A stretch of 64,000 nt of DNA from Steinernema hermaphroditum (lineage: Eukaryota; Nematoda; Chromadorea; Rhabditida; Steinernematidae), in NCBI GenBank assembly GCA_030435675.1, contig CM059622.1, positions 12,834,001-12,898,000 on the forward strand, in the 5' to 3' direction. The translations under genes and the position numbers were made by a program. This document shows, one piece after another, positions 34,070 through 46,900 of this stretch (the first letter of the stretch is position 1; every line of letters starts with the position of its first letter). A model generated the notes under the pieces. It made no database searches and was not told the DNA's origin. It worked only from the letters and a program-made list of their open reading frames with translations.

Positions 34070-34462
34070 TCATTCAGTTGCAATTCGAAAAAGAAATCTG
34101 TACTTGTGTTTTTCCGCAATTTTAAACGGTACGCTAATGACTGGAAACATCTCTTCTTTGTTCTTCAATGTGCCTGCCTGTGACACCTCTGACTCAACCA
34201 CATTCAGAGCACAGTCACAAAACAAGCGAAACAGTTGCATTACGATTAGATTTTTAGAGCGCCGCATAATCACGTTCAGCACTCTGCCTCGCAACATTGT
34301 GTCCGAAACCGTCTGGGGAGAACCTGTTTCGAAAACTAATTCATCATACCGCAGTAATTTATCTGTTATGTCCAATGTACAGGTTTTCACTGTTTTCATT
34401 CTTGCCAGACGAACTGAATCGGGGTGTTGTTTGGAAGAACCAACAATACGCACTTGACACAA
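34070..34462 (-). CDS. Hypothetical open reading frame, weak
   Basis: An unbroken frame of up to 130 codons, with a better ATG 22 codons in (MKTVKTCTLDITDKLLRYDE). No signal peptide, domain or splice partner seen. An almost equally long frame runs on the opposite strand, so this may be chance; it is listed only because it is the longest open frame in a 5-kb gap. Confidence 0.15.
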   Translation of the reverse strand: MCQVRIVGSSKQHPDSVRLARMKTVKTCTLDITDKLLRYDELVFETGSPQTVSDTMLRGRVLNVIMRRSKNLIVMQLFRLFCDCALNVVESEVSQAGTLKNKEEMFPVISVPFKIAEKHKYRFLFRIATE

Positions 34463-34612
34463 AAAAGAATATGAATTGGAAAAATAAACTACACGTCACA
34501 GGAAGAGAAAGCCACCATTCGATATGGCCGACAAAACCATACGAGTTTTTATTACGAGTTTATTTCGTGAATCAAAGGCTTACGCCTTGCACGACACCGA
34601 ATAATAGACAAA

Positions 34613-35056
34613 CAGAGGATGTCTCGTTTTAGCCGGCTTCATCCCTGGCGCGGCGCTTATGGCGAACCGGTCGGAGACGGCGCGCATCACGGGGCATGTG
34701 GGAGACGACAAAACTTCGGAAATGGCAGTAGAACTTCTTCTTCTCGAGACGTTTGCGGCACAGAGGAGGCTTTTGAGCTCGCATCTTCTTCGTAGAGATG
34801 AGTTCGTGGTCCGGGAATTGCGTCTTCGGTGGTCCTCAGAGCGTCGGCGACCTTCAGAGTGACTTCTCATGTAGCGGGATTCCTGGCGTCGGACATCTTG
34901 CTTGTCAGCGGTGGTGGGACTACGGCTTCCGGGTGTCCCAATTCCCTCTGGAAGCCGGAAAACTCACAACTGCCACAGGGTTTACCATCAGACCAACCGG
35001 ACACTCGGAGAGCGACCGGAGGGAGCGACCGCTCGCCACCGCGACAAGAGTGAGAC
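34613..35056 (-). repeat. GC-rich decayed repeat, fuller copy
   Basis: Read on the minus strand, this aligns from end to end with 63727-64000 (plus): it begins GTCGCGGTGGCGAGCGGTC, passes AAACCCTGTGGCAGTTGTGA, and ends GCCAGGGATGAAGCC…GACATCCTCTG. The other copy lacks about 150 bases in the middle. In this copy a basic 50-codon frame is open (MRAQKPPLCRKRLEKKKFYC onward, to TAA near 34631), but it is broken in the other copy. GC content and codon pattern differ from the AT-rich surroundings, so it is probably a relic of a dispersed gene family or transposon. Confidence 0.6.
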
Positions 35057-37931
35057 TCGACAAAACCATAGACATCTCCATAATGGTAGAAGTAATCTGG
35101 CTGTTTTTATGGCATAACACAGGGGTCTCCGCATAAACAAACACCTCATATTACTTGCAGATGGCCAGAGGCGATATTTTTGCAAATAAATAAGACAGAG
35201 TAAACAAACGAGGACTGGTAAACACTCCAAACACAAATCAAGATCTGCTTCTGCAGGTGCAGGGAAATACAGACAGCCAATATCAACAAAAAACAGCGCT
35301 AGATAACATGATCGCTGATATTTAGAAGACGAGAAAAAACAAGAAATATTCTGAAAACACTTGTTCGGCTGCTCAGATCTCTCTATAGATCTAGCACATC
35401 GCTAAACGGTCAAATGAAAGGAAAGTGAGTCAGTTTTGTGTTGGCTCCTTTCCGAAATGCGTTATTTTCTTTTGTGTCTTTTCTAATGTATTCAGAAGGA
35501 GAAACGATGTGCACGACGACACAAGGCAGCATTGTCGTTCAGCACATAAAGAACAAAGAGACACATTGAATGCAAACCGAGAGAAGTGTGCTTTTTGTTG
35601 TCCACCTAGTCCAGCAAGTGATAAGCATTAACGTTCTTTGAAAATACGCCATTAAAACAAGCAGTGAATGTCAAAACGCCAAATTATCGACAACACCATC
35701 GTGAAGGTCGCTATCCCTCTGAGTGCACCTCCAATGTCCGGGATCAACGGCCCGTTCGAAGCAGATACGAGCTCCGAAGAGCTCCTGTGTCGTAACAGTC
35801 CATTGCTAGAAGGTTGATCGGATTTTTTTGAGGATTGACAATCCCCATATGTGGTGTGAAGCACGTTTCCACCGAGCAGTTCGACATCAGCTCCACACAA
35901 AACAAATAGTGAATACCGAGCATCTCAGAAAATTTTTGTACGTGGATATCCTTTGGACGTTGAGATGTCTTCGGATATCGAAAAGAACTTAAAATTGCTT
36001 TCATCGAGGAGAAACTAAAAGCGTAAAAGCAGTGCTTAATTCACTCCCAATTCTACCATATTGAGACAGTTCTCATGACATAAAATTGAGAAGTTAGCGG
36101 ATAAAAACACAAAATGGAGGAAAGAAGTCAACAATCAGAAAGGCACGCAACGCCTCTGGGAACACGCGCCTCTTTCTACACCTTCCTGGGTGCACCTCTG
36201 CGCAACCAGCTTTCGTCATCCGAGCGTGTTGTAACGTCCATAGTTGTAAACAATGACTCCCAAAGAATTGCACCGCCTGGTATTTACTAGTAAAGAACTC
36301 TCATCATTTAACAATTCAATTTAGGATCGGAATGGTCGTGAGGTACAGCTCAAGTGTAAGCTGAAGTGAAATATTATGTGATGTTCTCGTGTCTTTAACT
36401 AAACTTTAAAATTGAAAACGTGTTGAACAGTGTTCTAAGACTTCGACCCTTATGTGATAGTAGATATGTGTTTATTCCAAACTTGGAAATACAAAATGTG
36501 CAGTATTTAGAGACTTTGGTGAATATGTCACTGTCTTTGTCTCGTGTCTTTAAATAAACTTGGAAATAAAAAATGCGCTGAATAGTATTCGAACACTCCG
36601 ACCCATATAGAGAACAACAGCTTCAATGACTATAAAAAAGAGTGGTGGTAAGAAAAGACGACAAACCTGATAAACCCACAATATTGCATAACTTCAGGGT
36701 CACAAGATACATCTGCAGTTATCAACTCTTTTTACCCCTTATTCACTGTTATTTAGAAACAAAATGGGTTTTGAAAAACTGCGTTCCGCCAACGTCGAAC
36801 AACACTGTGCTGGGACGTCAAATCAGTTCATAAACTTCAACCAATGATCGTTAAATGGGTCCTAGATCGATTTTAAAATCGAGACTGGTGGGATCAAGGA
36901 CGGTATGGTAGTTTTAAATTGCTTGAATTTAAAATGAACAGATAAAACACAGAGTAAAAGAAATCGCATCACGCTTTAGATCTTTATGACGTATACATAC
37001 ATCAGTAAATAAGGTTATACATGGCTGACTGAAAGGGGATGTAGACTTGTTGAAGCTGACAGTCGACAATGAAGCTGACATTTAATCATAAGATAGGTGG
37101 ACTGAGCAAACTATCAGCGAACCAGTCAACCCTATGGAGGCTTAATGTCAAAGTCATTTCATCTTCCTAAGTGGCCGATTCTTGTGACATGTATTTACAT
37201 ATCTCATCAGAGTCGATGAAAACATATGACGGAGGAAACAGACGAGAAAATGCACGACATGAAGTTGACGAAAGTGGATATGTCACTGAGGGTGGCACTT
37301 CGAAAATGCCAATGAAAATTGGATCTCATTTAGGGGTTCTGACCAGCAGAAGGTTGAATCACTGCTGCTATTTCACATTGACCTCTGGCATAATTACGGA
37401 CTTAGCTCTGAGAAGGTTGTTCATAGTCACAAACTACACAAAACGACCACAAATTTGCAAATTGGCGACTTTCTAATGTCACCTGTTTGCCTACAAATCC
37501 CGTTTTCGTTGCATCTCATCACGTAGGTAGGGTGAAAGAAGAAAAAGAACGCAATTTAAGCGGTGGAGATCTCCGGCAGGAATGTTTTTCTCGAGTTCGT
37601 CGCTGTGGACAACAACTCTCGACATCTCTCTTCTGGCCGCGGCGCCGCCTCGCCGGAGTCAATCTGAAACGAACGCGCCGGCCAGTGCCCCATGGATTGT
37701 TTGCAATCCTCTTTCCGCGGATGACTGTGTTCTAATTAGGCACAGTGCTGTTCATAATATTTATTACACATAGATGTGTGATCACCATTAAGTAGAAACA
37801 ACGAACCGAAATGACTACTCTTCTCTTTTGTACAAAACTCAAACAGCGCACGACAAGAGGAGGGAAGAAAGGAAGAGGAGGGGGGGGGGGAGGGGAACAC
37901 TTACAGAGAGGACAAACAACAGAATAACGAA
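35057..37931. other. Intergenic plus 3' UTR of the large gene
   Basis: No gene recognised. An imperfect ~150-base direct repeat lies at 36385-36450 and 36540-36615 (GTGTCTTTAA…GTGTTGAACAGT…TTCGACCC). Just downstream of the large gene's stop there is a run of 11 G at 37880-37890 in a purine-rich stretch (C-run in the mRNA sense). Confidence 0.45.
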
Positions 37932-40900
37932 TCAGTTCAACCGCTTTCGGCTACCGAAGAAGGAGCTCTTTAGACGCTGGCCCAGGCCCACGCTGCCGTT
38001 GTTGCTGGCGCCGTTCCTTTTTTGGTCTGGTGTGGCTGAAAATCATGGAAGTTAAACATGAATGTAAATACGAAATGAGTCTGAATGAAATTTGCTTTCT
38101 GTATCAAAAATAACCAAGATGCATTAAAATTAAACGACCATAAAAAGGTTCAATTGTTAAAGTGTATTTATGATCAACACGAGAAGGAGCTTCGTTAGGC
38201 TCCATTCTTTAAAATGGGACAAATAGGCTAAAAATAGCTGCACTCCATGGCCGGGTGATTGCTATTTTTTTGCTTCTGATGCACTTGACAAGAGGATAAA
38301 CATGGACCAGGCCAGCACACTTTATCATGTCTCTGTTTATGTGCAATGTGTTTTGTGATTTTCAGTTCGGTCCGACTCGGAGCAAACTGGGTCGAATCGG
38401 CTCCGATTCGGTGGCTCTGGATCAGGAATCTCTTGTCTGATCATTCTACGATGATTTTGAGTCTACCGCTAATGTGCGGATTTGCAGAGAAATGCTTTTC
38501 CAGCTGATTGCATCAAGGGGACGACCTTTTGCATCAGCAAACGTCATCATCAATATGCACATTTCATTCGTCATAGTGTGTGCCAGCCGTCTGATCCGAT
38601 TTTTCTGCTTTCTCGTCTCCTACGCCGACTTTTCCACTTCCGAACTTCATTATCATACCACACATTTTTTCGACTCGTTTTTGCACGTCATGCGATATTA
38701 AAAATAATCCATTTTTATGCGTGAGACCTTCGGATTGTGTGAACTTGGGGATATAATGAATCGTCGTCTTTTCTTGTACTAAAAGGGGACGACATTTGAT
38801 AGTCTAAAGGTCGAAAGGTTATGCAACTTTCAAGTCTTTGAGATAACAAAAGTGTACCTAAAAAGATCTTAAATTCTTAAATTAAAGATCCAACCTAAAC
38901 CACAAAAACCGTTCTATGGCTGCCTCAGGAAGTGATACGTCGATTTGCACAAGTGTCGTTAGCCATCATCAATCCACCACTATTCAACCCTGTTGGCACA
39001 TCGACCATAGTTCAGCCCAGCCCTCAGACACTCTTTTCGCACCTCATTATCATACCTCCCACTTTTTCGGACGTCTCTTCGCACGTTGCTCTGTTCACGT
39101 GCAACTTACATGATCTCGACGCGCTGATCACCTGGCTGTTCCAGGGCTCGTTGGAGAGCGAGTTGCTCTTCATCAGCTGTCCACCGCCGCCGCGCTTCGC
39201 GTCCATCGACACTTTGTTCAGAGACATCAGCGACGAGGCGCTCTGCGGAGGGCGACTCGAGTGTCCGCCGATCTTTCGCAGAAACTGCCCGAATCGGCCG
39301 GACTTCGACTGTTGTTGGGGGGCGGCGGCCGAGGGCGGCAGCCGATGGCTCATCAGCGACGCGTTGTCCATGTCGCTCATGCGCGAGTGACGACGGTCGT
39401 CGGCGGCGGTCACGATGTTGTCGTAGAAGCCGTCGTCTTCTTCGTCGAAGCTGGTAGCGCGCGATGAGACCATCGAGTGCTTTCGACCTTCGGTTCCGCC
39501 GATCGAGCCCTGGAAGGAGCCTTGTCGGCTGTGACGGGCAGGGGCGGCGGCGCTGGGAGGGCTGCCGGAAGAGTAGTAGCCGTGCTGTGAGGAATTCGTT
39601 GAACTGTTGCAGCCTAGAAAGGGAGGATGTACTTATGATCATATCGAGTTGTAAGGATATTGGGGCTCAATTGTGATAAAAAATCTTTGAAAAGGATCAT
39701 TTAAAGATCTTAAGCCTAGCCTGAAAACTTTGCTAAATAACGAACGAAAAGTGGCATTAAAAAAGTGGTCCATGGCCATTACTGGACAGGTGGTATGGTA
39801 CGGTCTTGTATTGTATTGCGCAAATTAACAGTTTAACGGTACGGAACAGATTGCGACGAACAAGAAGTGTTCCTGGGTTCACAACTGCTTTAAGTTCAGC
39901 AGATTCTCATGATTAGTTATCTCACATGAACCTCAGTTTGAGGGTCTTGATTCCATACTGATCTTTCACCCTCTAATCGATTGTTACCAATGTCCAGTTT
40001 TTTGTTTTCTGATCATTACCTGGAGGGTAAGCAGGAGGTTGAGTGAGCGGATAAATAGGAGCAGTTTCTTGACCCGTCTTGTTAGTGGCTGCCTTGTTTT
40101 GCTTTAGACTTCCCTGAAACAGAAAACAGTCAGGATAGATCCTGAAAAGGGGGTTGAGGGCGATAGCGAGAAGCGGGAGCCTCAAAGCCATGCGGACCTT
40201 TCTATCACCGCGGGTGCAAAACTCGTTAATTTCATAGTAAGTGTCCTCCTCTTTCGGCGGCATCGGCTGCGGATTGGCGTTTGGATGGACGACGTTGCGG
40301 CGCCACTGCGGCTGTTGATAGGTTGATGCCTCTGAAAGTAACGGATCGGATTAGAAAGAAAGTTGGGGTAGAAAAAGTGGTGACGCTAGCAAGCGAGGCG
40401 ACTGGTCTTAGAGGGAAAAGTGTCATTTATTGAAAGATTCGTGCAAAAAGAGGCTGCTGTGATGTTGCGTAAGCTGGCTTCATTACCTGATTTCTTTGGC
40501 TCGAACATCGACTGAATCGCGTTGACTTTGGAGGGGTTCAGCCTCTCGGTGTTGATCGTCTCGAAGGGCGTCAGGCCGGCACCTAGTGCTGCAGGGGCTC
40601 GATGATAGGCTCCTGTGGAAAGAAGGGTTAGAGGATTTCAGCAAAACGGGAGTCTACCTGTCCGATTGCCAAAAGGAGGCGCACTAAAGTCGGTAACCGC
40701 GTTGTTCAACATGTGATGAGTGACATCATCTAGGTTCTCTTGTTGTCTTTGTCTCAGCCTTCTCATTCCTCGATCCACGGACCTGAACGTTGTAATGATG
40801 AATGTGGCTTAGAAACGAGGCAGTAGAAGGAGGAACATGAATGAAACTGGTAGTTCTTCAGTGCTGCAAACTGGCCACTACTTATCACGGTTTCGTGAGC

Positions 40901-43900
40901 TTCTTTGTAAGCCTGTATGCAGAAATCTCTGCTCAGCAAAGTTGTGAATGTTGGCTCATAGCGTAGTTCGACATTGCAAGATAAACTTATAAAGCAACTC
41001 ACCCGGTTTGGACAGAATTGCCCGCTCCATTCACGACATGTCCATTCAAGTGACCCAGCCTGTTCATCTTCACATGCTTCGGCTCTTCATAGTCAATGCT
41101 CGAGTTAAACTTCGGCACCACTCGACTCCCGTCTTCATTCACGGGGAACGACCTCCGATTTCCGTTCATCTGCTGTTCGTCGGTGTTCAACTCCAGCTCC
41201 GCTACCAAAGCGTCGATGGACATGAGGTCAGGTTTGCGCGTTTTCATCAGTCCGGCGTCCGGAAGACTCTGAATCGAGCCCCGTATGTTCTGGCCGTGCT
41301 GTTTGTATTGGAGGAAAGCGCTTCCTGACTTGTCGGGCTTGTAGCGTTCTTCGGAGTGGAGGCTGCCGTAGTGGGAGAATTGGTCTTGCGAAGGTACTCG
41401 TTTGATCGGATGACAGGCGGAGAAGGAGGAATATGGCGTGATATTCCTGAAAATCATATGGTGAGGAAAGCTGATACATGGACGGATAGTGAGTACAATT
41501 GTCCACTGCTGCCACTCAAACTGCTGGTGGTGGGAATCGCGTAAGTGGGTTGAGGCCGACAGGGCTGAGGCCTGACGGGCGCAGGAATCTGCTGCTGTGG
41601 CTGTGGCTGCTGCTTATGCTGCTGAGGTGGAGGTTGTTTTCGTCGTTTCTGACCGCCGTTCGTGACGTTCTGGATCAGATCGGGGGTTTCGCGCATTCGT
41701 TGCTTCTTTTGTCGGTCCGACGCGTTGATCGCCGCTACTTCGGCCGAGCAACTGCCGATAGATCGCTCGTCGCTCTCGCACTGAATCGAACACAATCTAC
41801 CCATCCGGGCTAGGCGTAGGTCGCACCTGGCTATCTCGGCCCATGATCAAGTCGGGCTTCGGCTCGGAGCCCGTCCACATTTTCGTGTCTCCATCCAGCC
41901 ACTTCCTCGTGAAGTCCATCTTCTCGTTGTTCAGCTTCTTCGGTGGAAGTACAATCGTTTCGGACACCTCCACTTCGGCGTTAGCCGTAAAAGCGTTGCC
42001 GTTTTGTTTTGGAATCTAGAGAAGAGTAGTTACGTGGTTAGGAGTCGTGGAAAGAGGATATATGGGAAACATTACCTGCTGAATAGGATGGGTGTAAACA
42101 ACAGGCTGTGACTGGTGATCCTGGAGAAAACGTTGTTGATATGGCTGTGGATTTCTTCGGACGGGTGCAGCTCTCTGCTGTTGGGGCTCTCTGCAATTAA
42201 CGGAAGGATAATGCGAACACATGAAAGAAATGAGAACAGATGGAGGTAAGAAACGAATTGCAGATGTTTCAGAAACTCCCGATTTTTCAGCTAATTTCAA
42301 AATTCATCAAGACCCAAGTTTTATTCACTTCTTTTTTGTTGATATCGTGTTGACCATTCGTTGTATAGCCATGGTTACTTTTGGTTTCGGTTCGCTGCGA
42401 CGATTAATGAAATTGGACTAGAAATCCCACCCTCATAGCCATGACGATTGTTATGTAAAGCTAACAAAAATCTAGCCTTTACCGCCTTCGTAGCTCCCGT
42501 AAAAATGGGCCAAGGCATAAAAACTAATGAGCGGAGGATGAATGTTACACCTGGTTTGCAAACCACCATCATCCGTCTTTCTTGTCTGCACATTAGCAAC
42601 CAATAAATCACTTTGAGTGGTTTGCGGTTTTGCAGGAAATTAAGGCAATTGAATAGTTCTTCGATAGCATTCTAAGGTAACCTTCTGCTTTTGTATTTTC
42701 ATTGATTGAAAGACGATCTTTTGAGGGTGGTCGCTGGCAAAAGCAATGATTTTGATGTGAAAAGTACATGTATAAGATCTACTAGGATCTCAGACTTTTT
42801 CTTCATCCTAGATATGCAGTTGTATGTGTTCTTTCAGAGGCTGCCGTGAAGCAGGTAAAGTAAAGATGTGTCAATCCCTTGGGTCTTTTGTGTTCACTTT
42901 CTGTACCAGATCGTGTTGTCTATTGCGTCACAAGATTCGCACATGATTCAGATAAATCTCTGTCCACAACAGACGCCCTTTGCACTCCCTTTCTCCATGA
43001 TCACTAATCTACTGGTCATAAGGGTGCGTCAGTCCATTCGAACCTCGAAATCTCCTCCTTTCTCACCTGTTCTTCTGTTGGACGATCTGCTTAGGCTGCT
43101 GGTGCTGCTGTGGATGATGATGGTTCTTCTGCGCACCCTTCTGAGGTTCATTGGACTGAAGGATCGGAAAGCGATTGAGAGGGCAGGAGAAGTGTTAAAT
43201 TTACATGATCGCACTCTCGCTTCAAATCTTCGAAGATCTGATCGAGATAGTCGATGGCCTCCTTGAACTTAGTGCGGTGTTGATGATGTCGGTAACGCGC
43301 CTGGTCAATCATCTGGTCCAGCTGCTTTGACGCCGTGTCGAGGATGGCACTAAAAATAGGGAAAAGTAGCCGAGGGTAACATGGGAGAGTTATTGATGGA
43401 GTCGATGAGTCACGGGTTTTTTTGAGGTTGTGCTTGACAAATTAGTCGCAAATAGGTCTGCACGGCTAAAAATAGGTGCAAAATGCAAGTTCTTTTGTGT
43501 TTCTGGAAGGTAATTTGACCCGTTAGCTGGAAGTATCTACTTTGCACTTGTTTGCTAAGGGTGTGACATTCCGGAAACCAACAAAACTTTGTTGAATAGT
43601 TGTGTTTACTCACAGCTACGTGCTTAAGTGTGGAATTTCGAGAAATGAGATGGTTAAGAACGTGAAGATACACATTTCTCACTGTCTCCTATTCATGGCC
43701 ACAAAGTATACCAAACGCTTAATGTCTGATGGCTAATCTGCCAGGACCTTTCAGGAACGGGACTAATCAGAAGTAGACAGATTCAGAATTCAGAATCAGA
43801 AGCAATCACATTACTTAGCAGCTTTACGAGGCCCAATTGACAGCTCATTCAAACTACAGTAATTAGTGATCAGTAGCTCATTAGAGGGCCCACTGCAGCA

Positions 43901-46900
43901 CCTAATAACCGACGACACAAAAAACGACTAAGAAGCGAATCGGGAAACGCTTCCGTTCACCGAGGCGGATACTTCTATCGATTACGACAGGAAGCGCCGT
44001 CGATGGATTACAATGGGAACGGCCTGCAGCGGGCCTTCGCCCTGAGGGCATCAATCAGTGCAGGCCGGCACGGCCGCAACTGCCGCAAGAAAGCCAACGG
44101 CTTCTCGGAATATTCAATTTCAACCGGCCATTACACTCTGCGGCGCCGGTGACAACTGACCTGTTGGCCGATTCCATGCTCGTCGTCGACTGTCTTCCGT
44201 CCTGACCGCCTCCGGCGTTCGCCACCGTCGACGAAGCCGATCGGTTGATGGGGATGTGCGCGGCGTAGCGTTCGTATCTCGGCTGTTGCGCCAACGCCGC
44301 CGCATTGGTGAAGTTCTGTGCCACGCCGCAAAGGGTCATCTTCGGGTCGGACACTGAAATACGACGGTTGTATACGGCGCTTTTCTGTCGGAAACGGCGA
44401 GCGACAACGCCGGAAAAATGTGTCGATGGCACGCTTGAGGGTGCCGGCAACAAAATAAAACATCTCCGGCCTGTCTGCCGATCGGCCGATGGATCGATGT
44501 GAGTGGCGGCGTCGGCAAAGCGCCACAAATGCAGCTGACTTGCAGCAGCGCGTGCGCGTTATCACGTTTAGATTGGATCAGATCATCATCGCGGACTTCG
44601 GCACTTCGAGTTGGGAGCAGTTTTTTCCGGATACGCAATTAATCTCGGACAAAAGAGCAAACTGGACAGAGGCGAGCGGAAAGTTTGCTTTTGACGGGGG
44701 TAATTTATTTGTCTTCGAACCGCTATTTATCTTGAGCTTTATGCTCTCCGACCAGGAAGGTACCACCCGGGTTTGTCAAACGCAACGATGTTTGTGGTGT
44801 TTGTAATGGATCGCTGTTTTGATTGGTGACTAGAGGGAAGGAAAGAGGGAAGGAAAAAGACCAATTTCACGTCTAAGGATCGAATAAAAATGGAACCTCA
44901 TATTTTAAGCAGTACATCTAAAACGCATGCTATGAGCGACGTATTGGAGAGAACCCTTTAAGCGAAGTGGGTAATCGTGCGTTGTCACAATTGTTTTAAG
45001 ACCATCGACAGTCTGTCTGGCGATAAGTGGGCGAACAAAGAGCAAATATGAAGATGGACGACTTCTGTGAATGACGTGCAACCGTGTTTACATTCGAGGT
45101 GACTCAGACGTTAGAATGTGGTGGATGCACTGGAAGAACTGGGTGTTAGAAGGGTCCCTTTTGAGGGCAGACCCAGACACGCTCTTTGTTAGACAGTCTG
45201 GCAGACCCTTCGCCCTATATATAGCGTGTATAATTGTGTGATTGTACATTCGCGTGTGCCTATAGTAAAAGACCGGTCGTGTTCCCCTTGTATCAAGCGA
45301 ACATCACTACAGTACCAGAAATTTGAACCCTATCATGGTACATTGCTTGTCTGCCAGTCTCTAAAGGAACAAAGGTGGTGGATCCACTGGAAGAACTGGG
45401 TGTTAGAAAGGTCCAAGGTATCCGAAAATTGAATCTGACCACATGGGACATTTTTGGTCTCTCAGTTTCTATAGGGACAGAAACGATTTTAAAGCACATC
45501 ATTCACGCTATGTCTGCTTTAACAGCTGTATGCATTTGAACCAAGTATCATTTTTCCAAAATGTCCGTTTAACACGTCTAACGACAGCGTTTCAACAATG
45601 TAACTTCCTTGAAGTCAGTTCCGATCATCCACGCGCCAAGCACTGACATGAACTACGACAGCTGACGAAAGGTCATTGGCACAAAGGCACATTATAGCGC
45701 CTCTGAGATCATCACCGAAATGTTTCACCCGGTGCTAACACGTCGGTTAACTGACCTGAAGGGATAAGCTAGATAATACAGACATCTATCTATAGGAAAA
45801 TTTGGGTATTTTTAGCAGTAAAGACTCGACCAGCGGCTATCCTATCCCTACACTACTGGCTGTTCCACAAGCCACCCACAAAAAGTAACAATATCGCAGC
45901 ACGAAAGATGACAAACGGCGAGCAGAAGCACTCATGACTGCCTCTCCCCGAGCACTAATATTTCACGCCTTCTCAGTTATTTCGTTTCCGGCTCATTTGT
46001 AAATTGTTGATCGCCGCTGCACAATGAGATTCGATACTTTGGGCTCGCGTTATTAGTTTTCGCACTGACTCACTCACAACACGATCGCAATAGCATGAAG
46101 CATGAAATGTTCCTTCGGCCGTTCAAAAAGCGCTGAGCGACGTATTGGAGAGAACCCTTTAAGCGAAGTGGGTAATCGTGCGTTCTCACAATTGTTTTAA
46201 GACCATCGACAGTCCGTCTGGCGATAAGTGGGCGAACAAAGAGCAAATATGAAGATGGACGACTTCTGTGAATGACGTGCAACCGTGTTTACATTCGAGG
46301 TGACTCAGACGTTAGAATGTGGTGGATGCACTGGAAGAACTGGGTGTTAGAAGGGTACCTTTTGAGGGCAGACCCAGACATGCTCTTTGTTAGACAGTCT
46401 GGCAGACCCTTCGCCCTATATACAGCGTGTATAATTGTGTCATTGTACATTCGCGTGTGCCTATAGTAAAAGACTGGTCTTGTTCCCCTTGTATCAAGCG
46501 AACATCACTACAGTACCAGAAATTTGAACCAGTCTTTAAAGGAACAAAGGTGGTGGATCCACTGGAAGAACTGGGTGTTAGAAAGGTCCATGGTATCCGA
46601 AAATTGAACCTGATCACATGGGGCATTTTTTGTCTCTCAGTTTCTATAGGAACAGAAACGATTTTAAAGCACATCATTCACGCTACGTCTGCTATAACAG
46701 CTGTATGCATTTGAACCAAGTATCGCTTTTCCAAAATGTCTGTTTAACACGTCTAACGACAGCGTTTCAACAATGTAACTTCCTTGAAGTCAGTTCCGAT
46801 CATCCACGCGCCAAGCACTGACATGAACTACGACAGCTGACGAAAGGTCATTGGCACAAAGGCACATTATAGCGCCTCTGAGATCATCACCGAAATGTTT

